39,940 nt of DNA, from assembly GCA_011389885.1 (NCBI GenBank), contig JAABTK010000040.1, positions 1-39,940 of the forward strand. Direction: 5' to 3'. Made by a program: the position numbers and the translations under genes. The notes under the pieces are model-generated. The model had not been told where the DNA came from. It searched no databases and worked only from the letters and a program-made list of their open reading frames with translations. The stretch comes from Gammaproteobacteria bacterium. GTDB lineage: Bacteria; Pseudomonadota; Gammaproteobacteria; Chromatiales; Chromatiaceae. Below are positions 14,228 to 25,067 of the stretch, in pieces; position 1 is the stretch's first letter, and each line of letters starts with the position of its first letter.

Positions 14228-15988
14228 ATGGCAAAGAAACGGCAAAAGAGGGCGCAACGGCAACTGCGGCGTGAGCGCGCGGGTACGCCGCACTATGCCG
14301 CACGCCGGGGCTTCGTGCTGACCCTGTTGTCGCTGATGGCCATGGTGTTCATCGGCGGCGCGGCCTATCGCACCACGGTGGAGGTCGGCTTCCTGCGCCA
14401 AGAGGGGGACCGGCGCCACTTGCGGGTGCAGGAGATCCCGGCCCACCGGGGCATTATCACCGATCGGCGCGGCGACCCCTTGGCGGTCAGTGCGCCGGTG
14501 GAGTCGGTGGCGGCCAACCCCCGGCGCTTGCAGGCGGGACCCGCGGTGCTCGCCGAGTTGGCCCGCGCCCTGGAAATACCGCCGGCGGAACTCGCGGCCC
14601 AGCTTGCCGACCAGGCCGACCGCTCCTTCATCTATTTGCGGCGGCGGGTGGCCCCCGCGGTCGCCGAGCGCGTGCGCCAATTGATTCGTCAGCACAAGCT
14701 GGAGGGGCTGGATCTGTTGCGCGAATACCGCCGCTTCTACCCCAGCGGCGAGGTGTTCGCCCATGTACTCGGTTTTACCGACATCGACGACATCGGCCAA
14801 GAGGGCCTGGAGCTGAGCTACGAGAACCACCTGCGCGGCGAGCCCGGACGTAAACGGGTGATCAAAGACGGCGCGGCGAATGTGATCGACGTGGACCACC
14901 TGGCGGCCCCGCGCAGTGGCAAAGACCTGGTGCTGAGTCTGGACCGGCGGCTGCAACACCTCGCCTACCGCGAACTCAAGGAGGCGGTGATCCGTCACCG
15001 CGCGGTTTCGGGCTCACTGGCGCTGCTCGATGTACAGACCGGCGAGGTGTTGGCCCTGGTCAACCAGCCCGCGTTCAACCCCAATGGCGACCGCGAGGAC
15101 CTGGGGGCGCGCCTGCGCAATCGTGCGGTAATCGACCGTTTCGAGCCCGGCTCCGCCATGAAGCCCTTCACCGTGGCACTGGCCCTGGAGCGCGGCCTAA
15201 TCACCCCCGACACCCTGCTCGACACCGCGCCCGGCTGGATGATGGTGGGCCGGCACACGGTGCGCGACCACCGCAACTACGGCCTGATCGACGTGCGCGC
15301 GGTGCTGCGCAAGTCGTCCAACGTCGGCATCAGCCAGATCGCGCTGGAGATTCCCCCGCAAGAGCTATGGAGCTTCCTTGCCGCCCTGGGGCTGGATGAG
15401 GCCCCGGGCACGGCCTTCCCCAACGAAACCGCCGGTTACCTGCCGCACTACCTGGATTGGGCCAAGATATCCCATGCCACGCTGTCCTTCGGCTATGGAC
15501 TGGCGGTGTCGCCGATGCAATTGGCGCGCGCCTACTCGGCGCTGGCCAATGACGGCATGATCTACCCGGTCAGCCTGCTCAAGCAGTCGGAACCCGTCGG
15601 CGGGCGGCGCGTGCTCAGCCCTGAAACGGCGATTCAGGTGCGGCGGATGCTCGAAGACGTGGTGTCCGCCGAGGGCACGGCCTCGCTGGCTGCGGTGCCG
15701 GGGTACCGGGTGGCCGGCAAGACCGGCACGGTGAAAAAGAGCGTGCCCGGCGGCTACGCCGAAGACCGCCATATGGCCGTGTTCGCCGGCCTGGCGCCGG
15801 CAAGCGCCCCGCGCTTTGCGATGGTGGTGATGGTGGACGAGCCGCGGGGCGACCAATACTACGGCGGTGAGGTGGCGGCCCCGGTGTTCGCCAAGGTGAT
15901 GCAGGGGGCGCTGCGGTTTTGGAATATCGCGCCCGACGCGACCGATCACCACGAAATCCAGCTTGCGGCCCTCGGGGAGGTCCGATGA
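14228..15988 (+). CDS. ftsI: Septal peptidoglycan transpeptidase FtsI (PBP3)
   Basis: FtsI cross-links septal peptidoglycan in the periplasm, paired with FtsW. From the ATG at 14228 the product is 586 residues. It has a basic cytoplasmic tail, one membrane anchor (about 28-45, GFVLTLLSLMAMVFIGGA), the class B PBP dimerisation region (RGIITDRRGDPLA), and a transpeptidase domain. The active-site triad of motifs is intact: SAMK with Ser309 and Lys312, SSN at 363-365, and KTG at 498-500. These positions nearly equal those of E. coli PBP3 (Ser307, Ser359, Lys494). The start is one base after the ftsL stop; ORF extension to 14183 would overlap ftsL with an Arg-rich stretch unlike the family. Confidence 0.97.
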   Translation: MAKKRQKRAQRQLRRERAGTPHYAARRGFVLTLLSLMAMVFIGGAAYRTTVEVGFLRQEGDRRHLRVQEIPAHRGIITDRRGDPLAVSAPVESVAANPRRLQAGPAVLAELARALEIPPAELAAQLADQADRSFIYLRRRVAPAVAERVRQLIRQHKLEGLDLLREYRRFYPSGEVFAHVLGFTDIDDIGQEGLELSYENHLRGEPGRKRVIKDGAANVIDVDHLAAPRSGKDLVLSLDRRLQHLAYRELKEAVIRHRAVSGSLALLDVQTGEVLALVNQPAFNPNGDREDLGARLRNRAVIDRFEPGSAMKPFTVALALERGLITPDTLLDTAPGWMMVGRHTVRDHRNYGLIDVRAVLRKSSNVGISQIALEIPPQELWSFLAALGLDEAPGTAFPNETAGYLPHYLDWAKISHATLSFGYGLAVSPMQLARAYSALANDGMIYPVSLLKQSEPVGGRRVLSPETAIQVRRMLEDVVSAEGTASLAAVPGYRVAGKTGTVKKSVPGGYAEDRHMAVFAGLAPASAPRFAMVVMVDEPRGDQYYGGEVAAPVFAKVMQGALRFWNIAPDATDHHEIQLAALGEVR

Positions 15989-17526
15989 CGGCCCTGCCCC
16001 AGGTCCCCCCAACCCGCTCCCTGGCGGCGCTTTTGCGCGGTTGGGCGGAGCTGCCGCCGGGGCTCGACCGAGCGGTGCAGGGCCTGTCGATCGACAGCCG
16101 GCGGCTCGAACCGGGCGGCCTGTTTCTGGCGTGCAGCGGCGTCCGCGCCCATGGCCTGGATTTCCTGCAACAGGCGCTGCGGCGCCAGCCCGCGGCGGTG
16201 GCCTTTGAGCCGGACTTGCGGTTCCGCGCCGAGCAGGCGGCCATGCTCCAACAGCGCCATGGCATCGCCTTCTTCCCGGTGGCGGGGCTGCGACGCCAGG
16301 CCGGGGCGATTGCCGCGCGCTTCTTCGGCGAGCCCAGCCGCGCGCTGGAGCTGGTCGGCATCACCGGCACCAACGGCAAGACCAGTTGCAGTCATTTTCT
16401 GGCCCAGGCCCTGGGCCAACGCTGGCGCGTGGCGGGGACTCTGGGGCATGGGGTCCCCGGGGTCTTGCAGCGCACCGCGCACACCACCCCGGACCCGGTG
16501 GAGCTGCAACGCATCCTGGCCGGGTTCCGCGACCAGGGCGCCAGCGGTGCGGCCCTGGAGGTGTCCTCTCATGCGTTGGAGCAAGGGCGCGCCGACGCGG
16601 TGCTTTTCCGCACCGCGGCCCTGACCAATTTCAGCCATGACCATTTGGACTATCACGGCGATATGGCGGCCTACGGCGCGGCCAAAAAGCGCCTGTTCCA
16701 TCGCCCCGGCTTGCAGGCGGCGGTGTTGAACCTGGACGACCCGCTGGGCCTGGAACTGCTCGACGAGCTGGCCGCGCAGCGGCCGGGGCCAGCCCTGCTG
16801 GGTTATGGCATCGGCAAGCCCGCGGCGGCGCAACGGGCGCGCTTGGCCGGCTGGGCGGCGGCCACCGAGATCGGCATCCTGCCCGCTGGCCTGCGCATCG
16901 CGGTGCAGACCCATTGCGGCGACGGCGAGTTCGAGGCCCCGTTGCTGGGGCGCTTTAACGCCGAAAACCTGCTGCTGGTGCTGAGCGTGCTGTTGCAGCA
17001 CGGGCGCCCTTTGGCGGATGCGCTGGCGGACCTGAGTCGCCTGCGCACCGTGCCCGGTCGCATGGAGCCCTTCGCCGCCGCGGGCCATCCGCTCGCGGTA
17101 GTGGACTACGCGCATACCCCGGACGCGCTGGAAAAGGCCCTGCGTGATCTGCGCCCCCACTGCCGCGGCCGGCTGTGGTGCCTGTTCGGCTGCGGCGGCG
17201 ACCGCGACCGCGCCAAGCGCCCGCTCATGGGCGCCGCAGCGCAGGCCCTGGCGGACCAAGTGGTGCTGACCGACGACAACCCGCGCAGTGAGGACGGCGC
17301 GGCCATTATCGACGCCATCCGCGGCGGCATGCCCGCCCCGGAACAGGCCCGGGTGGAGCGCAACCGCGGCCGCGCCATCGAACAGACCCTGGCGGCGGCG
17401 GCCGCCGAAGACCTGGTGTTGATTGCCGGCAAGGGCCATGAGACCACGCAACAGACGGGCGACCTGGTGCTGCCGTTCAGCGACCGCGAGCAGGTCCAGG
17501 CCTGCTTTGAGCGAGGCCGCGCATGA
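15985..17526 (+). CDS. murE: UDP-MurNAc-L-Ala-D-Glu:meso-diaminopimelate ligase MurE
   Basis: This is the cytoplasmic ATP-dependent ligase that adds the third stem-peptide residue. From the ATG at 15985 (ATGA overlap with ftsI) the product is 513 residues. The ATP loop is GTNGKT at 128-133. The catalytic region has HTTPDP (167-172) and EVSSHAL (192-198). The carbamylated lysine should be in GAAKKRLF (231-238). DNPR at 431-434 is the signature that selects meso-diaminopimelate, so the wall should be A1-gamma type. GKGHE (482-486) is also present. Confidence 0.97.
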   Translation: MTALPQVPPTRSLAALLRGWAELPPGLDRAVQGLSIDSRRLEPGGLFLACSGVRAHGLDFLQQALRRQPAAVAFEPDLRFRAEQAAMLQQRHGIAFFPVAGLRRQAGAIAARFFGEPSRALELVGITGTNGKTSCSHFLAQALGQRWRVAGTLGHGVPGVLQRTAHTTPDPVELQRILAGFRDQGASGAALEVSSHALEQGRADAVLFRTAALTNFSHDHLDYHGDMAAYGAAKKRLFHRPGLQAAVLNLDDPLGLELLDELAAQRPGPALLGYGIGKPAAAQRARLAGWAAATEIGILPAGLRIAVQTHCGDGEFEAPLLGRFNAENLLLVLSVLLQHGRPLADALADLSRLRTVPGRMEPFAAAGHPLAVVDYAHTPDALEKALRDLRPHCRGRLWCLFGCGGDRDRAKRPLMGAAAQALADQVVLTDDNPRSEDGAAIIDAIRGGMPAPEQARVERNRGRAIEQTLAAAAAEDLVLIAGKGHETTQQTGDLVLPFSDREQVQACFERGRA

Positions 17527-18887
17527 CCGAGCTGAGCTTTTCCCATGCCGCCGCCGCCATTGGGGCGCGGCACATCGGCCCCGAGGCCTGGATCCGCTCG
17601 GTCTCCACCGACACCCGGACCTTGCGCGCCGGCGATCTGTTCGTGGCCCTAAAAGGCCCCAACTTCGACGGCCACGACCACCTGGAGGCGGCCCGCGGCG
17701 CGGGTGCCGCAGGCGCGCTGGTGGAGCGCGAAAGCCGCTGCCCAATGCCGCTGCTGGCGGTCCCGGACAGCCGCCTGGCCTTGGGTCGCCTGGGCGCGAC
17801 GTGGCGGCGGCGCAGCGCGGCGCAGGTCGTCGCCATCACCGGCAGCAACGGCAAGACCACGGTCAAGGAGATGCTGGCCGCGATCCTCGGCCAAGTCGGC
17901 AAGACCCTGGCCACCGGCGGCAATTTGAATAACGACATCGGCGTCCCCCTGACCCTGCTGCGGCTGCAAGACGAGGCCTATGCGGCGGTCGAGATGGGGG
18001 CCAACCACGCTGGCGAAATCGCCTACCTGACCGCCTTGACGCGGCCCGACGTGGCACTGCTGATCAATGCCGGACGCGCCCACCTGGAGGGCTTCGGCTC
18101 CCTGGAAGGGGTCGCCCGGGCCAAGGCGGAAATCGCCCAAGGCCTGGGGCCGCAGGGGCTGTTCGTGTTCGACGCCGACGCGCCCTGGGTCCACCTGTGG
18201 CGGCAACAGGGGGCGCATTGCCGGGTCCTGACCTTCGGCCTCGGCGAGGGCGCGGATGTGCGTTTGGATGAGACCGAGACCGGCGTGGAATGGGATGCGG
18301 ACGGTTTCAGCTCGCGCTTTCGGCTGCACTTGCCGGCCGAGACGCTGGATATAAAGCTGCACCTGGGCGGCGCGCATAACCGCCGCAACGCCCTGGCCGC
18401 GGCGGCCGCGGCCCATGCCGCCGGCATTCCAGCGGCGGCCATCGGCGCCGGGCTGGCCGCATTGCGGCCGCTCAAGGGGCGCCTGGATCCGCTGCCGGGG
18501 CGCCACGGCGTCGGCCTGATCGACGACAGTTACAACGCCAACCCCGATTCGGTGCTGGCCGCCATCGACCTGCTCGGCACCGCCCCCGGTCGGCGTTTCC
18601 TGGTGCTCGGCGAATTGGCCGAAATGGGTCCGCAAGGCCAGGGCTTCTACGCCGAGATCGGCGCCTATGCGCGGGAACAGGGCATTGACGGGTTATACGT
18701 CACCGCCGAGGCCTGCGCCGCGGCCGCGGCCTTCGGCCCCGCGGCGGAATGCCATGCCGAGCCGGCGGCGTTGATCGCGGCCCTGGAACAGCGCATGCGC
18801 GCCGGCGATCGGGTGCTGGTGAAGGGTTCGCGCCGGGCGCGGATGGAGCGGGTCATTCAGGCCCTCCAACAAGCGGAGGCGGGCTGA
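17523..18887 (+). CDS. murF: UDP-MurNAc-tripeptide:D-Ala-D-Ala ligase MurF
   Basis: MurF adds D-Ala-D-Ala, supplied by Ddl (25975 gene), to make the UDP-MurNAc-pentapeptide. The product is 454 residues (E. coli 452). N-terminal [19 protein letters not shown] loop GSNGKT at 107-112, GANHAGEI and [10 protein letters not shown] are typical of the family. The ATG overlaps the murE stop by four bases. The next gene, mraY, starts one base after the stop. Confidence 0.97.
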   Translation: MTELSFSHAAAAIGARHIGPEAWIRSVSTDTRTLRAGDLFVALKGPNFDGHDHLEAARGAGAAGALVERESRCPMPLLAVPDSRLALGRLGATWRRRSAAQVVAITGSNGKTTVKEMLAAILGQVGKTLATGGNLNNDIGVPLTLLRLQDEAYAAVEMGANHAGEIAYLTALTRPDVALLINAGRAHLEGFGSLEGVARAKAEIAQGLGPQGLFVFDADAPWVHLWRQQGAHCRVLTFGLGEGADVRLDETETGVEWDADGFSSRFRLHLPAETLDIKLHLGGAHNRRNALAAAAAAHAAGIPAAAIGAGLAALRPLKGRLDPLPGRHGVGLIDDSYNANPDSVLAAIDLLGTAPGRRFLVLGELAEMGPQGQGFYAEIGAYAREQGIDGLYVTAEACAAAAAFGPAAECHAEPAALIAALEQRMRAGDRVLVKGSRRARMERVIQALQQAEAG

Positions 18888-18888
18888 G

Positions 18889-19971
18889 ATGCTGCTTTTC
18901 CTGGCGGAATACCTGGCCCGCTTCGACCCGGGCTTTCATGTCTTTCAATACCTGACCCTGCGCTCCATTTTGGGCGTGCTTACCGCGCTGCTCATCTCCT
19001 TCCTGGTGGGGCCGGTGATGATTCGGCGCCTCACCTTCCATCAAATCGGCCAGAGCGTGCGCGACGACGGCCCGCAGAGCCACCTCTCCAAGGCCGGCAC
19101 GCCCACCATGGGCGGGGCGCTGTTGCTGGTGGCGGTCAGCGTCAGCACCTTGCTGTGGGGCGATCTCGGCAACCGCTATATCTGGGTGGTGCTGATGACC
19201 ACGCTGCTGTTCGGGGTGGTGGGGTTTTACGACGATTACAAGAAACTGGTGTTGAAGAACTCCCGAGGTCTGGCCGCCCGCTACAAGTATTTCTGGCAGT
19301 CCGTGATCGGCCTGGGGGCCGCGCTGGTGCTGTTTCAAACCGCCCAAAGCAGCCACGAGACGCAATTGCTGGTGCCGTTTTTCAAGGGCCTGGTGATCGA
19401 TCTCGGACCCTGGTTCGTGCTCTGGAGCTACCTCGTGATCGTCGGTTCGAGCAATGCGGTGAACCTCACCGACGGGCTCGACGGCCTGGCCATTATGCCC
19501 ACGGTGTTGGTGGCCGGCGCCCTGGGCATTTTCGCCTACGTCTCCGGGCATGCGGTGATCGCCGAATACCTGCTGATTCCGCACCTATCCGGGGTCGGCG
19601 AGGTGGCGGTGTTTTGCGCCGCCCTGGTGGGCGCGGGCTTGGGTTTTCTGTGGTTCAACGCCTATCCGGCGCAGGTGTTCATGGGTGACGTGGGGGCCTT
19701 GGCCCTGGGCGCGGCCTTGGGGATTGTGGCGGTGGCGGTGCGTCAGGAGCTGGTGCTGCTGATTATGGGCGGGGTGTTCGTGCTGGAGACCGTATCGGTG
19801 ATCCTCCAGGTGGCCTCGTTCAAACTCACCGGGCGGCGCATCTTTCGCATGGCCCCGCTGCACCATCACTTCGAGCTGAAGGGCTGGCCCGAGCCGCGGG
19901 TAATCGTACGGTTTTGGATCGCCACCGTGATTATGGTTTTGATCGGTTTGGCGAGCTTGAAGATTCGCTAA
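18889..19971 (+). CDS. mraY: Phospho-MurNAc-pentapeptide translocase MraY
   Basis: MraY is an integral membrane enzyme that transfers phospho-MurNAc-pentapeptide to undecaprenyl phosphate, forming lipid I. It is 360 residues, the same as E. coli MraY, with about ten hydrophobic helices. Visible signatures are GTPTMGG, the aspartate pair in [29 protein letters not shown] and the histidine loop PLHHHFE. GGAGG at 18875-18879 precedes the ATG by nine bases. Confidence 0.98.
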   Translation: MLLFLAEYLARFDPGFHVFQYLTLRSILGVLTALLISFLVGPVMIRRLTFHQIGQSVRDDGPQSHLSKAGTPTMGGALLLVAVSVSTLLWGDLGNRYIWVVLMTTLLFGVVGFYDDYKKLVLKNSRGLAARYKYFWQSVIGLGAALVLFQTAQSSHETQLLVPFFKGLVIDLGPWFVLWSYLVIVGSSNAVNLTDGLDGLAIMPTVLVAGALGIFAYVSGHAVIAEYLLIPHLSGVGEVAVFCAALVGAGLGFLWFNAYPAQVFMGDVGALALGAALGIVAVAVRQELVLLIMGGVFVLETVSVILQVASFKLTGRRIFRMAPLHHHFELKGWPEPRVIVRFWIATVIMVLIGLASLKIR

Positions 19972-19982
19972 GGAAAACGTCT

Positions 19983-21359
19983 ATGGTTCAACCGGCGATG
20001 GCAATACAAGAGCAGCCAGCAGGCAGCGGCAAGACCCTGGTGGTGGGGCTGGGCAAGACCGGCCTGTCCTGCGCCCGTTACCTGACGGCGCTAGGGGCGC
20101 CCACGGCGGTGATCGACAGCCGCCAGGATCCGCCCGGCCTGGAGGCGCTGCGGGAACAGTGCCCGGACGCGGCGCTGTTTCTTGGCGGCTTTGATGAGGC
20201 GGTGTTCCTGGCCGCGGACCAATTGGTGCTGTCCCCCGGGGTGGCGGCGGACGAGCCGCAGGTGCAGGCCGCGCGCGCGCGCGGCATCCCGGTGCTCGGC
20301 GACGTGGAGCTGTTCGCCCGCGCCGTGCGCGCGCCGGTGGCGGCCATCACCGGCTCTAACGGCAAGAGCACCGTCACCACATTGCTGGGGGAAATGGCGC
20401 AGCAGGCGGGGCGCGAGGTGCGAGTCGGCGGCAACCTGGGGCGGCCGGCGCTGGACCTGCTCGACCCCGCGGCGGAGCTTTATGTGCTCGAACTGTCCAG
20501 CTTTCAACTCGAAACGGTGGAATCCTTGGCCCCGGAGGCGGCGGTGGTGCTGAACGTGGCGGCGGATCATTTGGACCGCCACGGCGATTTGGCCAACTAC
20601 GCGGCGATTAAGTCGCGGATCTACCGCCGCGCCCGGCGCCGGGTCTTCAATCGCGACGATCCGCGGGTGCGCGCCATGGCCGGGGTGGCGGCCGCGGGCG
20701 ACCTCGGATTCAGCCTTCAGGCCCCGTCGGGCGAGGCGGATTTCGGACTGGCGTCGCGTGACGGTCGGTGGTGGATGATGCAGGGCGATCGCCCCTTGCT
20801 CGCCGCCGACGAGCTGCGCATCGCCGGCCGGCATAACCTGCTCAACGGCTTGGCGGCATTGGCGCTGGGCAGTGCCCTGGGGCTCGAAATGGAGCCCATG
20901 CTGGCGGCCTTGCGGCGTTTTCGCGGCCTGCCCCACCGCACCCAATTCGTGGGTGAACAGGGCGGGGTGCGTTGGTACAACGACTCCAAGGGCACCAACG
21001 TCGGGGCCGCCATCGCCGGGCTGGAGGGCTTTGAGGGCGATGCGGGCAAGACCGTATTGATCGCCGGCGGTGATTGCAAGGGCGCGGATTTCTCCGCCCT
21101 GCGGCCGGTGGTGGAGCGCACCGCGCGGGCCGTGGTGTTAATCGGCCGCGACGCCCCCTGCATCGAGCAGGCGCTGCGCGGGGCGGCCCCCTTGCAACTG
21201 GCGACCTCGCTGGAAGAGGCGGTGGCCCTGGCCGCCGAGCTGTCCCAGGCCGGCGACCGGGTGCTGTTGTCCCCGGCCTGCGCCAGCTTTGATATGTTCC
21301 GCAATTACGAAGACCGCGGGGAACGTTTCGTGCGCTTGGTGGGAAAGCTGACCCAATGA
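19983..21359 (+). CDS. murD: UDP-MurNAc-L-Ala:D-Glu ligase MurD
   Basis: MurD adds D-glutamate, the second residue of the stem peptide. From the ATG at 19983 (AGGA at 19971-19974) the product is 458 residues. The first 15 or so residues are variable, and a Met six codons in is a possible alternative start. VVGLGKTGLSCARYL binds the UDP part; the ATP loop is GSNGKST at 124-130. ELSSFQLE, the acidic NDSKGTNV and LLSPACASFDMF are also conserved. The gap after mraY (11 bases) is one of the larger in the cluster. Confidence 0.96.
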   Translation: MVQPAMAIQEQPAGSGKTLVVGLGKTGLSCARYLTALGAPTAVIDSRQDPPGLEALREQCPDAALFLGGFDEAVFLAADQLVLSPGVAADEPQVQAARARGIPVLGDVELFARAVRAPVAAITGSNGKSTVTTLLGEMAQQAGREVRVGGNLGRPALDLLDPAAELYVLELSSFQLETVESLAPEAAVVLNVAADHLDRHGDLANYAAIKSRIYRRARRRVFNRDDPRVRAMAGVAAAGDLGFSLQAPSGEADFGLASRDGRWWMMQGDRPLLAADELRIAGRHNLLNGLAALALGSALGLEMEPMLAALRRFRGLPHRTQFVGEQGGVRWYNDSKGTNVGAAIAGLEGFEGDAGKTVLIAGGDCKGADFSALRPVVERTARAVVLIGRDAPCIEQALRGAAPLQLATSLEEAVALAAELSQAGDRVLLSPACASFDMFRNYEDRGERFVRLVGKLTQ

Positions 21360-22546
21360 GCCAACTGGCCTTGCAATCCGGCCGCCAGGCGAGCTTTTGG
21401 GCGCTGCGGGCCCCGGAGCTGGACTATGTGTTCCTGGGCGCGACCTTTGCCCTGCTGGGGTTAGGGTTGGTGGTGGTGACCTCGGCCTCCCTGCACCTGC
21501 ATCCGGACGCGCCCTTTGTGTTCGCCAAGCGGCATTTGCTGACCATCGGCCTGGGCTTGGGCGGGGCGGCGGTAGCGTTTATATTGCCCCCGGACTGGTG
21601 GCGGCGCCTGAGCGCGCCTTTATTCGGCATCGCGCTGCTGTTGTTGATTGCGGTGCTGATTCCGGGTTGGGGCAAGGAGGTGAACGGGGCCCGGCGCTGG
21701 TTGCAGGTCACCGCGTCCTTCAGCTTGCAGAGTTCGGAGCTGATGAAGCTGGCGGCGATTCTGTTTGTGGCCGCCTATTTGGCCCGTTGGCGGGAGGAGA
21801 TCTACCGCAGCACGCGGGTGTTTTTGATCCCGCTGTTCTGGGTCGGCGCGGCCTGCGGCTTGATCTTGCTGGAGCCGGACTTTGGCGCCAGCGCGGTGGT
21901 CCTGGCCACGGCCTTGGGGCTGTTGTTCCTCGGCGGCGCGCCCCTGCGGCAGTTTTTCGGTCTGTTTGCGGTGGTGACCCTGGGCATGGGCGCGGCCGTG
22001 GTGTATTCGCCTTATCGCTGGGAGCGGGTGACCGCCTTTCTCGACCCCTGGGAGCATGTGACCAGCAGCGGCTATCAACTCAGTCAGGCCCTGATCGCCA
22101 TCGGGCGGGGTGAATGGTTCGGCGTCGGGTTGGGCAACGGCATTCAGAAGCAATACTATCTGCCCGAGGCGCATACGGACTTCGTGCTCGCGGTGATCGG
22201 CGAGGAAATGGGCCTGCTGGGGATTGTGTTGGTGGCGGTCCTGCTGGCGGTGGTGGTGCAGCGATGCTTCGCCATCGGGGTGCGCGCGATGGCGCAGCAG
22301 CGCTGGTTCGAAGGCTTTTTGGCCCAGGGCGTGGGCCTGTGGCTGGCGTTGCAGACGCTGGTCAATGTGGGGGTGAATGTGGGGTTGTTGCCCACCAAGG
22401 GCTTGACGTTGCCGCTGCTGAGCTTCGGCGGCAATAGCATTATTATGGCGTGCGCAATGTTGGCGCTGGTGCTGCGGGTGGATCGGGACAACCGAATGGT
22501 GATCGGGACGGCAAAGCGTGGAGGCAAGGCATGGTCGCGCGGGTGA
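21356..22546 (+). CDS. ftsW: Septal peptidoglycan glycosyltransferase FtsW (SEDS family)
   Basis: FtsW polymerises lipid II at the septum and works with FtsI. The product is 396 residues with about ten transmembrane segments. SEDS signatures are visible: GWGKEVNGARRWL, QSSELMKLA, LLEPDFGASAV, GYQLSQALIAIGRGEWFGVG, and the loop PEAHTDFVLAVIGEE with the essential acidic region, then PTKGLTLPLLSFGGNS. The start overlaps the murD stop (ATGA), and the end overlaps murG by 16 bases. Confidence 0.96.
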   Translation: MSQLALQSGRQASFWALRAPELDYVFLGATFALLGLGLVVVTSASLHLHPDAPFVFAKRHLLTIGLGLGGAAVAFILPPDWWRRLSAPLFGIALLLLIAVLIPGWGKEVNGARRWLQVTASFSLQSSELMKLAAILFVAAYLARWREEIYRSTRVFLIPLFWVGAACGLILLEPDFGASAVVLATALGLLFLGGAPLRQFFGLFAVVTLGMGAAVVYSPYRWERVTAFLDPWEHVTSSGYQLSQALIAIGRGEWFGVGLGNGIQKQYYLPEAHTDFVLAVIGEEMGLLGIVLVAVLLAVVVQRCFAIGVRAMAQQRWFEGFLAQGVGLWLALQTLVNVGVNVGLLPTKGLTLPLLSFGGNSIIMACAMLALVLRVDRDNRMVIGTAKRGGKAWSRG

Positions 22547-23607
22547 TGGTGATGGCCGGCGGCACCGGCGGGCATGTGTTTCCCGCCCTGGCGGTGGCCG
22601 AGGCGCTACAACGCCAGGAAATGGAGGTGCATTGGCTCGGCGTGCGCGGGGGCTTCGAGGAGCCGTTGGTGCGGGATGCGGCCTTTCCCTTCCATGGCAT
22701 CGAAATCAGCGGCCTGCGCGGCAAGGGGCTGCGGCGCTGGCTGGCGGCCCCGCATGATGTGGGCCGGGCGGTGTGGCAGGCGCGGGCGGTGATTCGGCAG
22801 GTGCAGCCGCGCTTGGTGCTGGGCTTGGGCGGTTTCGTCTCGGGGCCGGGCGGGGTGGCGGCCTGGATGCAGGGCGTGCCGGTGCTGGTTCACGAGCAGA
22901 ACGCCATCCCCGGTTTGACCAATCGGATCCTGGCGCGCATCGCCCAACGTGTGCTGGAGGCCTTTCCGGGCAGCTTCACCCAGCGCCCCCGGGTGCAAAC
23001 CGTGGGCAACCCGGTGCGGCGTGAAATCCTGGATCTGCCCGGCCCCGAGGCGCGCATGCACGGGCGGGAGGGTCCGTTGCGCTTGTTGATCACCGGCGGC
23101 TCTCAGGGCGCCCAGGCGCTCAACCAAAGCGCGCCGCGGGCGTTGGCGCTGATCGCGCCGGAGCGCCGCCCGCTGGTGATTCATCAGGCCGGCTGCGGCA
23201 AGGAGGAGGCCACCGCCGCGGCCTACGAAGCGGCCAAGGTCCGCGCCGAGGTTTCGCCCTTCATCGGCAACGTGGCCGAGGCCTATGGCTGGGCCGACCT
23301 GGTGTTGTGTCGCGCCGGCGCCTTGACCGTTTCCGAGCTGGCGGCGGCCGGCGTGGGCTCGATCCTGGTGCCCTTTCCCCATGCGGTGGACGACCACCAA
23401 ACCCGCAATGCGGAGCACCTGGTAAAGGCGGGCGCGGCGCTGCTCTTGCCGCAGCATGAACTGACCCCCGAGTCGCTGGCCGACCTGCTGCGGCCGCATT
23501 GCGAGAACCGTAACCGGGTGCGGGCCATGGCCTTTGCCGCGCGCTCTGCGGCCCGGCCCTTGGCCACCGAGACGGTGGCGCGAATCGTTCAGGAGGCCTT
23601 GGTCTGA
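22531..23607 (+). CDS. murG: Lipid II synthase (GlcNAc transferase) MurG
   Basis: MurG is a membrane-associated GT28-type enzyme that adds GlcNAc to lipid I. From the ATG at 22531 the product is 358 residues (E. coli 355). That start has GGAGG at 22520-22524, six bases upstream. An ATG five codons later at 22546 overlaps the ftsW stop as TGATG and is a possible alternative. Motifs: [40 protein letters not shown] and [17 protein letters not shown]. Confidence 0.97.
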   Translation: MVARVMVMAGGTGGHVFPALAVAEALQRQEMEVHWLGVRGGFEEPLVRDAAFPFHGIEISGLRGKGLRRWLAAPHDVGRAVWQARAVIRQVQPRLVLGLGGFVSGPGGVAAWMQGVPVLVHEQNAIPGLTNRILARIAQRVLEAFPGSFTQRPRVQTVGNPVRREILDLPGPEARMHGREGPLRLLITGGSQGAQALNQSAPRALALIAPERRPLVIHQAGCGKEEATAAAYEAAKVRAEVSPFIGNVAEAYGWADLVLCRAGALTVSELAAAGVGSILVPFPHAVDDHQTRNAEHLVKAGAALLLPQHELTPESLADLLRPHCENRNRVRAMAFAARSAARPLATETVARIVQEALV

Positions 23608-25067
23608 TGGCGGGCGAGCCAACCAATCTGCGTTACACCAACGGCGCCATGGGGCGGATTCGGCATATCCACTTCGTGGGCATCGGCGGCTCCGGCATGA
23701 GCGGCATCGCCGAGGTGATGATCAATTTGGGGTATCGCATCAGCGGCTCCGACGTGCAGGAGAGCGCCAATGTGCGGCGCTTGCGCGAGCAAGGGGCGGA
23801 GATCGTAATCGGGCACGCCGGTGAGAACATCTTCGGGGCCGACGCGGTGGTGACCTCCAGCGCGGTGAAGCGCGACAACCCCGAGGTGGAGGCCGCGCGC
23901 AACGCCCGCGTGCCCATCGTCCCGCGGGCCGAGATGCTGGCGGAGCTGATGCGCTTTCGCTTCGGCATCGCGGTGGCCGGCACCCATGGCAAGACCACCA
24001 CCACCAGCCTGATCGCCAGCCTATTGGCCGAAGGCGGCCTCGACCCCACCTTCGTGATCGGCGGCCGGCTCAACAGCGCCGGGGCCAACGCCCGCCTCGG
24101 GGCCGGCGAGTTCCTGGTGGCGGAGGCGGACGAGAGCGACGCCTCCTTTCTGTATCTACAGCCGATGATGGCGGTGGTGACCAATATCGACCGCGACCAC
24201 ATGGGCGCCTACGACGGCGACTTCGGCCGCCTGCGGGAGACCTTTTTGGAGTTCCTGCATCACCTGCCGTTCTACGGCGAGGCGGCGCTGTGCGTGGACG
24301 ACCCCGAGGTGCGCTCGCTGCAAGCCCAAATCTCGCGCCCCTTCGTTACCTATGGCAGCGGGGCCGAGGCCGACTTTCGCGCGGTGGACATCGTGCAGCG
24401 CGGGGCCTGCACCAGCTTCTCGCTGCGGGTGCGGGGCGAGCTGGAGACCCCGCGTTTCACCCTCAACCTGCCCGGGCGGCACAATGTGCTCAACGCCCTG
24501 GCGGCGGTGGCCATCGCCCGCGAACTGGGGCTCTCCGACGCGGTGATCGCCCGCGGCCTAGAGCGCTTCGAAGGCATCGGCCGGCGCTTTCAGTTAATCG
24601 GCGACTTTCACATCGATGGCCGCGCGGTGATGATCGTGGACGACTACGGCCACCACCCGCGGGAAGTGGCCGCCACCCTGCAAGCGGTGCGCGACGGCTG
24701 GTCGGATCGGCGCCTGGTGCTGGTGTTTCAGCCCCACCGCTACAGCCGCACCCTGGAGCAGTTCGAGGACTTCGTGCGCGAGCTTTCGGCCGCCGATGTG
24801 CTGGTGCTCACCGAGGTCTACGCCGCTGGCGAGGAGCCGCTGCCGGGGGCCGACGGGCGCACCCTGAGTCGCGCGGTGCGGGCGCGCGGGCAAGTGGACC
24901 CGATCTTCGTACAATCCCTGTCCGAGCTTGGCGGCGTGCTCGGCGGCGTATTGCGTGACGGCGACATCCTATTGACCCTGGGCGCGGGCAACATCGGCCA
25001 AGCCGCGCGCGAGCTGCCCGCGCAATTGGGCGCCCGTGCGCTGGCCCCCGAGGGCGGTGCGGCCTGA
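23607..25067 (+). CDS. murC: UDP-MurNAc:L-alanine ligase MurC
   Basis: MurC starts the stem peptide by adding L-alanine to UDP-MurNAc. The product is 486 residues. Motifs: [21 protein letters not shown] loop [10 protein letters not shown] (from 125), [18 protein letters not shown] and [10 protein letters not shown] Met at residue 15 ([11 protein letters not shown]) is an alternative start, but AGGAGG at 23591-23596 and the TGATG coupling with murG favour 23607. Confidence 0.97.
   Translation: MAGEPTNLRYTNGAMGRIRHIHFVGIGGSGMSGIAEVMINLGYRISGSDVQESANVRRLREQGAEIVIGHAGENIFGADAVVTSSAVKRDNPEVEAARNARVPIVPRAEMLAELMRFRFGIAVAGTHGKTTTTSLIASLLAEGGLDPTFVIGGRLNSAGANARLGAGEFLVAEADESDASFLYLQPMMAVVTNIDRDHMGAYDGDFGRLRETFLEFLHHLPFYGEAALCVDDPEVRSLQAQISRPFVTYGSGAEADFRAVDIVQRGACTSFSLRVRGELETPRFTLNLPGRHNVLNALAAVAIARELGLSDAVIARGLERFEGIGRRFQLIGDFHIDGRAVMIVDDYGHHPREVAATLQAVRDGWSDRRLVLVFQPHRYSRTLEQFEDFVRELSAADVLVLTEVYAAGEEPLPGADGRTLSRAVRARGQVDPIFVQSLSELGGVLGGVLRDGDILLTLGAGNIGQAARELPAQLGARALAPEGGAA

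Noticed and set aside
15946-17745. 599-codon open frame on the minus strand opposite murE and murF
   Set aside because: Its translation is a low-complexity Gln/Arg/Gly/His-rich shadow of GC-rich coding DNA. The plus strand encodes complete, recognisable MurE and MurF.
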